NCBI RefSeq assembly: GCF_000276665.1
Contig: NW_004955470.1
Coordinates: 5,225,497-5,289,496 of the forward strand
Length of the DNA stretch: 64,000 nt
Source: Chinchilla lanigera
Lineage: Eukaryota > Chordata > Mammalia > Rodentia > Chinchillidae
Reading direction: 5' to 3'
The translations under genes were made by a program, and so were the position numbers. The notes under the pieces are model-generated. The model did no database searches and had not been told where the DNA came from. It saw nothing but the letters and a program-made list of their open reading frames with translations. Each line of letters opens with the position of its first letter. The first letter of the stretch is position 1. Of the stretch, positions 50,780 through 63,085 are shown one piece after another.

Positions 50780-51274
50780 TAATATGGTATTTTAAAAGTT
50801 GAACCCACTGTATTTACCTGCACCACACAAAGAAAAATGTCTGCATGGTAGCTGCGTGCACCCAAGCGTTTGATTATGGATGAAAGCTTTGTTGTCCTCC
50901 CTACAGATCGGCTACTCCCACACTCACTCTCCAGGCACCGTTAGGGCCCCGGAAGATCCTTTTGTGGCCTCTTGCACCTCCCCTTCACTGTACTCCCCAA
51001 GGATGTTCTTGGAACTTGGGAGATGCCTAGTGAGCTCACCTCCCTCTTGAAACTGAAGGTTTTACGGGAAGAGTTCTATGCCTGTTATAGTCATTGCTCT
51101 ACACACAAAGGCAACTGACAAATGGAGCATCCCATGAGATTTTTGGATACCAATTCATCTAGCTTCAGAGAGTACAGAAAAGCCTTTAGCGCACTTTTCC
51201 CTATGCAGCCAGAAGAGGTGGACTAATCTACACAAGGTCAGCCTTAGAGAAAGCAGAGTGAAAAAAAAAAAAAA

Positions 51275-51382
51275 TGACTTTAGCAATCCCAGCACTCCAG
51301 GAAGCTGACGCAGGAAGACTGCAAGTTCAAGCCCAGCTTAAGCAACACAGCAAGCTCCTGTCTCAGAATAAAATAAAAAAGA
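51275..51382 (+). repeat. B1-like SINE, 5'-truncated
   Basis: AGCAATCCCAGCACTCCAGG, CAAGTTCAAGCCCAGCTTAA, TGTCTCAG, AAAT-rich tail. Confidence 0.75.
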
Positions 51383-51389
51383 GGCCAAA

Positions 51390-52930
51390 AACGCATGGGA
51401 GGAAAGATAGCCTCTTTAGTAAATGGTGCTGGAAATATTGGATATCTACATACAGAAGACTGAGTCTAGACCCATAGCTCTCACCATAAGCTAAAATTGA
51501 AGTGGATCAAAGATCTAAATGTTCAAACAGAAACACTTAATCTGATGGAAGGTAAAATCAGGACAACACTTGAAGACATAGACACAGGCAAGGACTTTCT
51601 GAACAGAACTCCAGTGGCACAAGAAATAATACCAAAAATAAACAAATGAGATCAGAGGCTGGGGATTTAGCTCAGCAGCACAGCGCCTGCCTGGCAAGTG
51701 CAAGGTCAGGAGTTCGATTCCCGGTACTGGAAACAAACAAACAAACAAACAAACAAACAAAAGAATGCAAACAAATGAGATCAAATTAAGAAGTGTTTGT
51801 ACAACAAAAGAAACATCCAAGAGTGAACAGATGATCTACAGAATGGGAAAAAAATTTTCCAGCTATTCCTCAGACAGAGGACTAATAGGTAAATATATAA
51901 AGAACTCAAAAAAACTACCCCCCCAAAATAAAAGACCCAGTCAAAAACTGTGCAACCAAACTGAATTGACACTTATCCAAAGAAGTACAGATGGCCAATA
52001 AATACATAAAATAATTGTCAACATTGCTGACCATTAGAGAAATGCAAAGTAGAACAGTGAGATACCATCTTACCCCAAACAAATGGCTATCATCAAAAAA
52101 AAAAAAAAATCTAATAATAACAAATTCTGGCAAGGCTGCAGGTAAAACAGAACCCTTCTACATTGCTGGTGGGAATGAAACCTAGTAAACCACTATGGAA
52201 ATCAGTATGGCGATTCCTCAAAACACTAAAATAGAAATTCCATTTGACCGAGCTAATCCCCTTCTGGGAACATTCCTCAGAGAGTAAAAGTCATTATACT
52301 ACTGTGCTACTTGCATACCCACAGGCTGCTATGCCCAGCAGCACAATTTATAATAGCTAATTCTTTGCAAATAGTGTATGTGCCCATTGACAGATAGAGC
52401 TCCATGCCTGTTATAGTCATTGGATGAAGAATGGACATAGTCAATGCATAAAGAAAATGTGGTGTTTATATAAATGGAGTACAACTGTGCTGTAAAGAAG
52501 GGTAAACTAGAGGCATTCATAGGTAAATAGATGCACCTCGAGATCATGATGTTAAGTAAAATAAATCAGACACAAGTTTAAATGTCGCATGGTTTCTCTT
52601 ATATGAAAAACTCAAAATACGAGTAAAGAGGAAAATAAAGGATAGGTAATGGAAAGTAGGGAGGTCATTTTTGTCAAACAGGAAGGACAACAAGAAATGG
52701 GGAGGGAAGGAAAGGAAAAGGGGATTTTTAAAAAGAATTGAAGAAAAATTAGACATAGAGCTTTTTCAAATAGGGAAGAGAACTACAGTCGGGGGAGCAG
52801 GCAGGAATAGAAGCGGCAGGGGACAATAAAGAAGTAAGCTGTGTATGTACGCCCACGATAAACGTACTCAACTATGTAGTGCACATATGTACTAATAAAA
52901 AATAAAATAACGTTTTTTCAAAAGTGAGGG
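51390..52930 (+). mobile_element. L1 3' portion, split by a SINE
   Basis: GGTGCTGGAAATATTGGATA, GTGGATCAAAGATCTAAATG, GGACTTTCTGAACAGAACTC (ORF2 end), then CATTGCTGGTGGGAATGAAA and a polyadenylated 3' end. Frames are broken. Confidence 0.82.
51655..51768 (+). repeat. Young ID-like SINE in L1, with target duplication
   Basis: GGCTGGGGATTTAGCTCAGC head, GTTCGATTCCCGGTACTGG end, (AAAC)n tail. Flanked by AAACAAATGAGATCA at 51640-51654 and again ending at 51783. Confidence 0.94.
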
Positions 52931-53479
52931 AGAAATCAAAGACATTCCTGGATAAACAAAGGCGGAAGCGGTTCATTTCTACTAGAGCTGTTCTGAAAGA
53001 GATGCTAGGGGCCCCTGGAGGATGACAGGAAACAAACTGGTGAAGTCATACCATTACCAAGGAGAAACCTAAAAATTCCTCCCGCCCTTATTTTACTTTA
53101 AAAAAAAAAATCACCAATTTTGAAGTCACATGGCCGGGCACTACATTTTCAGCCTCTGGCTACTCGGCTCTAGATAAAACTGCCCAGGGAGGCATCTCAC
53201 AGGTCGGAACCTGCTCTCCAGCGCATGCGCTCTCCCTGCCCGGAGGCGGGAGCTACTTTTCTCCAGCTCCCCCTGGTCCTGGGGAGGCGAGCAGGCGGAG
53301 GGGAGGTTGTCTCTTGCTATCTTTCCCTGTTCTCTGGGGAAAAGATATCTTTTGTATCTTAACAATTAACTGCAGAAGTAACTATTCCTGGGAATAGACA
53401 TGAGTCATAAGACTTTCTAAGCAGTAACTTTTCCTTCACAGAACCTAGAATATCAGTGAACTCCTAACAGCAGCCCATA

Positions 53480-53760
53480 TGTTGGAAATTCAGGTGATAC
53501 AAATTTGTCCCCAACCCTGGAATCTGGAAATACCCTGGTGCCTGCTCTCTGATGGTCTCTGCTGGTGATAGTTTACACCTCTGGTTTATTAGATTTCAAA
53601 ATAAATCTTGGTCTTTGCCTCAACAACTTGTTCTTGAGTTCCTGGTCTTCTCAAGGAATGAGCAATCAACTTGGGTCCACAGGTACAATATGGAGAAATA
53701 AAGATCTCAATAAAGGTATATGCAGGGGAATCACAAAAGCCAGTGTTGGAACACTGGTTT
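53480..53760 (+). mobile_element. Possible LTR end beside MaLR sequence
   Basis: TTCAAAATAAATCTTGGTCT followed by a T-rich terminus, directly before MaLR internal sequence. Family uncertain. Confidence 0.3.
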
Positions 53761-53779
53761 GTGACTCCATTTTTTGTTT

Positions 53780-54480
53780 TCTACATGATTTGAGAGTGAA
53801 GCCTCAAGTGCAGCGGAGACCCCAGGATGCTGGGAAAATCAGGAATGTGGAATGTCTGAGGAAAGCCACGAACAGCAGCGAAGCTGGCCCAAGAGAGCCC
53901 TTGAGGGCTACAACCACAGCCGTGTCCTAGGGGTGGGCCGCCCAAGCCCTCTGAAGTTACATCTCCCGACAATTTGCCCAGGGTACTGGACATGGACCGA
54001 CATGATTTCGTGTTTGCCCTACTGGGTTTCGGTCTTGCTTTGGTCCCATTCCTTTCTATATCCCTATCTCTTGGAAAGGGGATGTTTACCTTGTGTCTTG
54101 GTATGCTGGCAGTGTCTAACTTTCTTTTGGTTTTTAGAGGGGCTTATAGCTAAGAGTTTGCCTTAAGTCTCAAAGGAGACTCTGGACTGGGACTTTTCAA
54201 CAATGCTGAAACTGTTAGGACTTTGGCAACTCTCAGAGAGGGACTAAATGGATTTTGCTGAAATGGACATGCACGAGTCTTTTGGTGGCCAGCGGTGGAA
54301 CAGATGTCCCCCCAAAACCTCATTTCTCATACATGGGGCTTTTGGGAGGCAGTTGGGTCACAGAGGTGTGATCATCATCCGGTGGATGATTAGTGCATTA
54401 GTCCAGTGATGATACAAAGCTGGGATTTTGTCGGAAGAGGTGGGTCACTGGGGTTGTAGCCTGGAATGCTGTGAACCTTG
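53780..54480 (+). mobile_element. ERVL-MaLR internal end plus MLT1-like LTR
   Basis: TAGCTAAGAGTTTGCCTTAA and GGGGCTTATAGC match 11925-11965. Then TTGGTGGCCAGCGGTGGAAC leads into an MLT1-like LTR (CAGATGTCCCCCCAAAACCT, TTGGGAGGCAGTTGGGTCA). No coding capacity. Confidence 0.6.
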
Positions 54481-55069
54481 AACACATTTTGAGAAGAGAA
54501 AGAAGACAGTTGCTAAAGATTATACACTGTGCACTTGCATTTATATCAATTGTCCAGAATTGGCAAAGCCATAGAGATAGACAATAGCGTAAGAGCTGCC
54601 TGTAATTGGGGAGTGTGGTGCTGGGGGGGAGAAGGAGAGTGGGAGGTGACTCCTAACAAGCCCCAGGATTCCTTCTGGGGAGATGTAAATGTTCCACAAT
54701 TACTTGGGTTCATAGGTACACAGCTCTTCAAACCCATTCCCTGATGGTACACTTTCACCAGGTAAACTGTATGACATATACATCACACATCAACAAAGTT
54801 GTTGGGGGGGAAAAAGTATGACCAGAAAAAGAAAAGGATAAAGGAAAGGCACTTCGTAAAAGAAGACTATAGAATTTGCTCCCAGAAAACTCCCACTAAA
54901 ACAAGAATCAGAAGAAGCAGCTGGGGATATGGGACACACAGGCAGGAATGAGAACGATGTAAACGCAGGTGGATCTAAAATTCACCCGAAGGGAAGGTGG
55001 GCTGGATCCCAGCCAGAGGCCCTGATACAACGGCAGAAATACAGGCCTAGCCCCGCTGTCCGCTGCTGT

Positions 55070-55220
55070 CAGCCCCAGGTCTTTGCACACGCTCTTCCCC
55101 TGCCCGAACATGATATTGCCTGCTCTCCCTGGTCTTACTCCTCCTCATCCTTCCGGTTTCGGTTTCAATTCCCCTTCCCCAGGCAGGTTAGCTGCCCCTT
55201 CGGGATGAGTTAGGATCTAC
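55070..55220 (+). repeat. L2-like fragment
   Basis: GTCTTTGCACACGCTCTTCC and CTTACTCCTCCTCATCCTTC resemble the L2 3' region. Confidence 0.5.
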
Positions 55221-56714
55221 CTCCTTCCTGCAAGAGACCGCAAGAGCCCTCAATCTTTGGTTCACAAAAGGCACCAGCTAACTGCACGGGGGTATGTGCG
55301 ATCTTTGATCCCGTTCCCCCTTATGATGCCCTTTCTTACATTCCCTATACATTTCATCATTTTCCCCTTTTCTTGGGAAAGAGATGAAAATAAATTATGA
55401 CTTAACTATTGTTCTCCAGTGAGTCACACCAGGATCTGCCTGTTCCTTTTTTTAGCAAAATAAGTTTCACATTATTGAGGCAAATGGAATGTGTAATGCT
55501 CACAAAGTTCCTGTGAGAAACTGCTGTTCAAAAATGATGCCAGCTTGCTGCTTAATGATATTATTATCCTGAAGAGCAGAGGGACGTGATGGCTGTCACC
55601 GCCCTGTAGAGGCAGGGGCGTTGCGGTTGGATGGCACCAGAATCAATCATCTCTCCCTGAAGGTGCCGGATGACCACCTGCTACTTCAAGCAGACGCCTG
55701 AGCAAAGTTCCTCTGTCCATCTGCCAGGAAGGACAGGGCAGAGACAGGAGTAGATCTATTCTGCATACCAGAGAAAGCAAGCAGAGAAATCTCCTAAGCA
55801 AGGGGCTGAATGCAGAGAACATACAACTGCTAAGTGCAAGAGCTTTAAGTCAAGCAGGAAGGAGAGTGAAAGACCTTATTGGTTGGTCAGTGCTGAAGTT
55901 TTCCGGCATCCTGTAACCAGGGATTATCTCTAAAAACAAAAACAAGGCTTGGCCTGAAGAAGTGCACCGTGCACTTTCTTGCTAAGTATGTGAAACTGAC
56001 CACGAATTCTATGAGGATAGGGAAGAGGCACCAGCATGGATTGCCATTTTGTAGTTGCTTAAATAATGTGAGATGAATGAATGAACTGCAGTAACAGCCA
56101 CTAAACAAAGAAGCACTTCCTGTTAAAAGCGAGACAACACCAAGTGCCCATGCACAATTTCCAGCGTGGCCTAACATGCCAAGATCCGAAGGACGGACTG
56201 CTTCAAAATCGGACTTTGCTAGGCTGTCACGTTTCTTTTGCCTGAGCTCTTGCCTACTGTCCTTGAGTCATCACCCACCCTACAGCCACACAGAGGTGAC
56301 ATTCGTGGGTTCTGTGGACGCCTCAGTGTGGGAGTAAAGGAAGAGGGGTGCAGAGGAGGTCCCTGAGTGGGGGCCTGAGCCCTACTTCCGACTCCCCACT
56401 GGACACAGGGACGTGCAGACATCTAGAGAGGGAGGACGAGACAACAAGAGACAGCTTGCTGGGCTGTTTCCTTGCAAAGCAACACCGCAGTTTCAACCCA
56501 ACAAACAGCCATCCACGAGATAAACACCATAATGTATAAGCATATAAATAGGACCTTACATAAGATAAACTACTATTTTCTGAAAATGACTTACATAAGT
56601 TGATTTAGTGGTATTCAGAGTCCTTATAAGTGGGCAAATTAAGTTACTTGGTGAGGGATGCCCATGGCAATCCAAACACAGCAAACACTCCTGTGCACAT
56701 GCGTGTGCGTGTGC

Positions 56715-56740
56715 ACGCACACACACACACACACACACAC
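56715..56740. repeat. (CA)n microsatellite
   Basis: Uninterrupted CA run preceded by a GTGTGCGTGTGCACGC alternating stretch. Confidence 0.93.
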
Positions 56741-57469
56741 CTGTGTTCACCTAGGCAGCCGGGGCCCGCACCATCACACCTGCATGAACTTCGGGCCTCA
56801 GACAGCAATGCATGACAGCTTTCACAAGAGCACCCTGCTGTCACTCATTGAGCCGTGAGTGTTTTCATAGGAGATTTGAAAAACATCAGTTTAGACATTT
56901 TCAGGTTATTAGAGTAAAAAAAAAATCTATTAGAGACTTTTACAAAACCATTATTTCAAAAATAGCTAAGCATCAGAGCGTCAAACTTCACCACCTTATT
57001 TTAGAAATTCTATTTCCATAATTCCAGGGGACATATAAATTCATTTCAGTGCTGGGGAGGATCTTACAAAGACACCATTTAACTTGGAAACTTTCAAGCT
57101 CACAGGGAAGCTGTATCTGGTGCTGACTGCTCAACACCCAGGCATCAGGGAAGCCTGGAGTCCAGGGCACAAAGGACAGTTTTACAAGACTAGGTCACTT
57201 TTAACTGTATGAATTTACTGACGAGAGACATTCCCTTGTTTCTATGTGTACACACCACCAATCACTTTTCTAGAATGTAATGTATGTGACTGGCATTTCT
57301 ACAGGATTTGTTTTGGTTTTTAGTAGGTATGTTTTGGTTTTTAATAGAAAGACACTCTCCAAAGCCTACTAATGAGAAGACATATCACCCCAGTCTAACC
57401 TGGCCCATTCAACATAGGCAGAAGTAGACGCTGAATTTGAATAATTATCAGTCAAAAAAATTTTATGCA

Positions 57470-57645
57470 GGTAGGTGCAGCGGTGCATGCCGTGCCTATA
57501 ATCTCAGCACTCTGGGAGGCTGAGAAGTCCCTCCTGAACAACTTAGCGAGACTCTGTCTCAAAACAACCGCCCCCCGCCAAAAAAAGGGTTTGGGGATGT
57601 CGCTCAGTGGGAGAACCCCTGGGTTTGACACCCAATACCACCAAA
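57470..57645 (+). repeat. B1-like then ID-like SINE
   Basis: AATCTCAGCACTCTGGGAGG and AGACTCTGTCTCAAAAC (B1-like), then GGGGATGTCGCTCAGTGGGA and TTTGACACCCAATACC (ID-like). Confidence 0.7.
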
Positions 57646-60544
57646 AAAAGTGGTAACAATGATAACAACTCTACAGGCACAGGATTTTACCCAATACAAC
57701 ACCCTGTGTTCACAGGGAATCCTTGAGATGCTGTGTCACTACCCCATGCAACCAAGGAAGAAGGCGAGGCTTGAGGCGGACCACCACGAGCTAGATGGGT
57801 CCTTCCAGAATCAATTCACTATGACTACCCCACCCAGTCCAAGTGTCACGCAGACCTAACAATCTCCTGGGTGGATGGAGGCTGCCACGATGTGTTTATT
57901 TACGTTGAGCAAATGAATTTAAATCAAGCTCTACTGCCCTCTGCACCATGGTGCACAGAATTCAATGCACCAGGAGCCAACAGCTCCCAGGGAAAAGGTC
58001 ACTAACAGCTGGGCGAGGTGGCTGCATGTGCCGGGCAGGAGCTCAGGTGGGTTACCTCTCAGGGCCATGTCCGTTGGTTGGGAGTGAGCCCTTTGGCGCT
58101 GAGCCTTAGGTAATAATCCTGGTGTCCTTTTTCCCTGACCTCCCTCCATTCCAAGTATATCAACTCTGCCACGCGATCTGAGGTACACAGGGGACAGTAA
58201 GAGTAAAGCGCTGGTTACCAAGTCCTCCTTCCCTTTGCTCCCTCCCTCCCTCTCTCTCTCTCCCTGTGAATGTCTTACAGGAAACAAAGACACTCATTAT
58301 TTTGTTCCAGAATTCACATAATTCGAGGAGAAAGAATAAAGGCTGTAAGGAAGGAGGTCATAAACCTGTTAGAACATTAGCCCCATCCCCAAGGCTGGTG
58401 GCAACCCCTGCCCTGGCAGAGACAGTGGGCCCCCCCCTGCAGCTCCCCTCCACCACCCTCTTGCTCTTGGGCCCACCTGGGGTCAGGCCTGATGCAGTGG
58501 GAAAAGGCAGCCATCCTCCTGAAAGCGGTGTGGGCCTCGGGCTCTCTCATCGTCCTGGAAACTAGCAGCAGGGAGCAGCGTGGCCTAAGGCTCTCGGGAC
58601 ACCACTGGGCGCTGGGCACAAGCCCTGGTCCCCATCCTCCCCAGCAGCACTCATGGGCCGCGAGGAAGCGGGGCTTCTGCCAACCAGGGACCCGAGGCCC
58701 TGCAAGCTCCTCAGGCAGGTGTGCAGGCTCAGAGCTGTCTGAGGAGCACACACTTCCTTCTTCCACGCCAAGCCCCAAGGGCCAGGGCGGGAGTGGCCTG
58801 ACTCCTCAGGGAGTTGGTCTGGAGTCCTCGTCACCTGCCTCCCTGTGACTGGAGTCGCTGCTGAGTGGCTGAGGCAGAAAACAAACTTGGGCTGCGTTTC
58901 CTCGTGCTCACCGTGGAGGCAGGCAAAGGGCAAGGCCAGGATGAGGCTGCATTTCCCCATGTGTTCAAGCAAGGGCAGGTCTGAGAAGGGCAGCCTGGAC
59001 ACTGCAGGACCCCGGAACAGGCTCTATGCCAAACACATCCAAGCCCAGGTGCCCTCGCTCACTCCTCTGGCCCCCTTAATGCCCACTTGTTCTCTGCAGA
59101 GAACATGGTGTAGGAGTTGGGGACATGCTGGTCTCTGCCTTACACACCTGCTTTCTAGCTTTCGATTTCTTTTATTTTCTCTTCGTGGCCTATCATGTCA
59201 CCCTGAGATCCAGATACGTCTCCCAAGCTGCTTTCCTGAAGCCATCCAAAAGCTGCTTTTAGCCAGGCACCTGCTTACTCCGCTCCCTGTGGCCCTGCTA
59301 GGGTTTCCAGCCCTCCCGCCTGGAGACCGCACCTGGCAGGTGCACCGGCCCCGCCCACCTACGAGAAATCACCACCTGAGCCTGGCTGGCTGGGCTCCCC
59401 AGTCTGTCCACAAAGCCAGGAGCCTGGTGACCTCGCCTCTGATTACCCATGGCTGCCACTTCAAAATAATAGACTCCTGCAACTGGAACTCCACCTGAGT
59501 CAAGTTTATTCCAAGGCTGACAGCTCTACCGTCAGCAGTTTCCAGGCAACGTCTTGAATGTTGACAGAGGCTCCAGGCAACCAGCGGGTGTGACTCTGTT
59601 ATTAAAGCCCAGGAGCAGGCAGGTAACATGGTGATTTCTGAAAATGGTTCTAAAAAAGTCCTAGCTAGCTTGTGTTTCCAAAAGGCAATTGCATACACAG
59701 TTCTAGTCAAATGGTTTACAATTTAAGGAGGAAGCATAACAAATATATTTAATGGTGAACAAAGCAAGCATTGAGTTCAGAGACTGACAGTCACTTAGAG
59801 CTCCTAGGCGGCTCGTATATCTTCACCGTTTAGAACCTGCAGGTCCACTCCTGCGACCTTGGCAAGGGGGCACACCACTGTTAGCAATTTACCTTCCGGG
59901 GGAGGCAGGGACACCGGGCTGTCAGCAAGTCCCCTTTTTCCTGGGAGGTGGTTTTGGGGGCCTACAGGACAACACAGTAGAGTGGATTACTGAAGGGCCA
60001 TGAGCAAGCAAAACTCGACAGACCCGGAGGGCAATTCCGTCCGGCTCAGAGCAGCCAGGCTGAGCTTGGAGGCCGCCTCTGCCACGTGCCATGGCATTCT
60101 CTGGAATGTGACTGCCCACCACGGAGCAGCCCGATGCCCCCACGGGACACCACTCCAGAGTCACACAATCACTGCAGAGGACACACATGGCATCTGCCCG
60201 AGGCTGAGGGCTTCCCCGAAGAGCAGGGAAGCCAGATGAGGCCCTGGTGCAGCCTCCACAAACCCAGGGGTGCACGCATCACCCCTCACCGCCACCTCCC
60301 AGCACACTCTCCGAGACACAGGTCGCACATTTTACATCTGCTCAGTTCTAGGCAAGTATTCCAAATTCCCTTTCTTTGTCTTTTTTTGCAGGGCGCATCC
60401 CGTATATATCCCAGGAAATCAGAGAGCCAAATGAAAAGGCCAGTGACACTCATGGACCTCTATTAAAGTGCAACTTGGAAAATGCAACGGAAAATCTTTT
60501 AAGGAAAAAAATTTCAGGGCTTCATGACAGGACCACCGTCCCCA

Positions 60545-60915
60545 CCTGTGTTCTGTTGCTATAACTGAATGCTGCAGAATGGCTAACGTATAAAAAAATA
60601 AAGGTTCCTTCAGCTTGCAGCTCTGCTAGGAGAGCCTGTGATGGAAGGGCCACATATGGCGGGGACTTTTTGTTGAAGGGACTCGCTGCAGAGTCCCAGG
60701 GCAGTGAAATGCATCACACGGCAAGAAAGAAACAAGAGTAAAACTGGTTTCTATAACATATCTACTCAAGATAACCCATTAAATCATGGATCCATGAATA
60801 GATGACCCCTTGCGACCCCCCTTATCTCTGCACAGCCCTGCCTGGCCTCACCCCTCAATTCCTAACAGTGGGGGCTAAGTTGCAGCATGAGTTTTGGAGG
60901 GACCATTCACACCCT
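60545..60915 (-). mobile_element. MLT1/MST-like MaLR LTR, antisense
   Basis: TCTGTTGCTATAACTGAATG, GCTTGCAGCTCTGCTAGGAG and GAGTTTTGGAGGGACCATTC match the reverse MaLR LTR layout; diverged. Confidence 0.5.
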
Positions 60916-61910
60916 AGTGAGTGACTGTTAACTGTAACACGTCAGCTTGCCTTGAGAACCACGTAGCAGATTCGTAAAGCTCTGGGCGTGTCCACCGATG
61001 ATGGACAGGAAGGCTGCACACCGAGGAGGGAAGACCCATCCCGCGTGTGGGTGGCAACAATCCACAGGCTTGTAGCCCAGAAGAAATAAAAAGGCAAAGA
61101 AGCAGCAAGGGCGCCTATTTTGGAAAGCTCTAGTCTTCACTGTCACCTTGGGACATCGGCCTCTGGTTTCTGCAGCCTTCCAGTGTACACTCGAGATACT
61201 GACTCTCCAGGGAGCTTCCAGGCTCTGACCTTGGCCTAGGACTGCACCCCTGAACCCCCTTGGTCTGTGGCTTCCATCTTCTTGAACTGAGCCGTTCTTG
61301 AATCCTCTGGCTGTCCAGATGGCCACCATGGACTCACCCACCTCCAACGCTGTGAGCTACCTACTAAATCCCCCTGTGTCACTATACATATGTTTTCTAC
61401 TGATTCCATTCCTCTAGAGAATCCTTGGCCAACTGGGAGGCACGCTGGAACGGGCCCACCTAGAACCTCTCCTCCTGGAAGACGACTTCTCCCTTGGTCC
61501 TGCGACCCGGAAGGTCCGTCTCACACACCCTACACACAGGAGCCGCTGTGGTTGTTCTCGGACCTCGGACAGGAACAAGTCCCCGAGCTGAGCTGGCCTT
61601 GGACAGGGATGCAGAACTGCAGGAAGCAGGCTGGGGACCCTCTGCACGTGCGTCACTTAGCCCACCTGTGCGTGTAAGGGTGTTCCATCCCATGCGAAAT
61701 TTTGAACATGCTGGTTGTTTCCCTGCAGGAGAATAGATAGGCACGCTGTTCTTAAGTTCTTTTCTGCCACATCAGTTAAACCCAACAATTATGGCCCCAA
61801 AGCCCAAATGAGAACTTACATCACTTAGACCTTAGGCTGTTTACAGTGCTCCGAAATGAATTAGCAGGCTTCAAGCCCCTCCCCTTGCTGTGAGTGCTCC
61901 AGGCCTGTTT

Positions 61911-62011
61911 TGTGTGTGTGTGTGGGGGGGGGAGGTGGGTAGCGGGAACTGAACTCAGGACCTCATGCTTGCCAGGCAGGCACTGCACCACTGAGCTATA
62001 GCCCTGGCCCA
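61911..62011 (-). repeat. ID-like SINE, antisense, with TG/G tract
   Basis: TGTGTGTGTGTGGGGGGGGG tract, then GAACTGAACTCAGGACCTCA, GCTTGCCAGGCAGGCACTGC, CACTGAGCTATAGCCCTGGC. Confidence 0.85.
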
Positions 62012-62614
62012 TCCAGGGCTGTTTTACAAGTGGTGCCTACCGCGTTACAACCTTTCCTTGCTTAATATCCCAAAGTGATGTTATAGAGAACCCAAGGACC
62101 GTCCTGAATTACACTGGTATGCAGGGCAGCCGGTGCACGACAGAATGCAAACCTCATCATCTAGGTCTATAAAACCCAAGCAGAGTGCCCCCCGATAACA
62201 AATTTCACTCATTTCTAATAAAGTTTTTCCAGGTTAACTTTCTCCTGTGTGTCTGAGGAAAAAACCTTCTCAAATAGTTGATTTCATTTGAGCCATGTGG
62301 TACGATCCTCTGACAAAGTGCCCTGCGTGATTCAGATGCGGGGGCTGGTTTGGTTCGACATAAATATCCTCCCCTTTTGTAATTCCGAGACATAACATTT
62401 GGAGCATGAGGCCACGGAGCAGTATGGAAACGCACCTGGCTCATTATGTGAAGACACCTAATATTCCACATCATCCCAGCAAGACCCAAAAAAGGAAGCA
62501 AAGCCCGCATTTTCCTAAATATTTCCCCGGGGGTGGGCACAGTATTTAGATGTTCCACACCATTCATCACGAAATGACTTCCGCACTGTCTCCTGGTTGT
62601 AGCTGTCCTGCCTC

Positions 62615-62712
62615 AATTAGACCATAAAGTCTCTAACAGTACCAATGAACTTGATGACTTCCATATATCCTGTGGCACTGGGTACACAGTGGGTGCTAAA
62701 TAAATGCACAGT
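62615..62712 (+). repeat. L2-like 3' end
   Basis: AGACCATAAAGTCTCTAACA and ACACAGTGGGTGCTAAATAA follow the L2 terminus. Confidence 0.6.
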
Positions 62713-63029
62713 CACTGAAACAGTGCAATATGGCGACCATGTGGTCCTCGCATTGGCAAGGGCCCTACAAGGCCAGTGGGCACGGTGTTCCAGTCCTCAC
62801 AGGAGCACTGGCATGGGTGCCTTTGTTGACTGACACACAGGAAAGTAACCAAGAAGGGAGGAGGAGTGACTGGGGACTTCGAGAACTTTCCGCTGCCATT
62901 AAGTGAAAACACAATGATGATGCCAGGCAGTGTTCTCCACAATACATGTTTGTGCCTTCAGTGGCGCCTGGATTGAGCATCCTGAGGGTTTCACCCACGC
63001 CAGGCGACAGAGTCTGTGAGGAAGGGCAG

Positions 63030-63085
63030 AGTCAGGGGTTGTAGCTCAGTGGGGCCCTGGGTTTGACCCCCAACACCTCGACAAT
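63030..63085 (+). repeat. ID-like SINE fragment
   Basis: GGGGTTGTAGCTCAGTGGGG followed by GGTTTGACCCCCAACACC; the centre is deleted. Confidence 0.65.

Noticed and set aside
58845..59498. 217-codon plus-strand open frame
   Set aside because: Composition is ordinary intronic GC-rich DNA; no domain, no conserved motif that I know.
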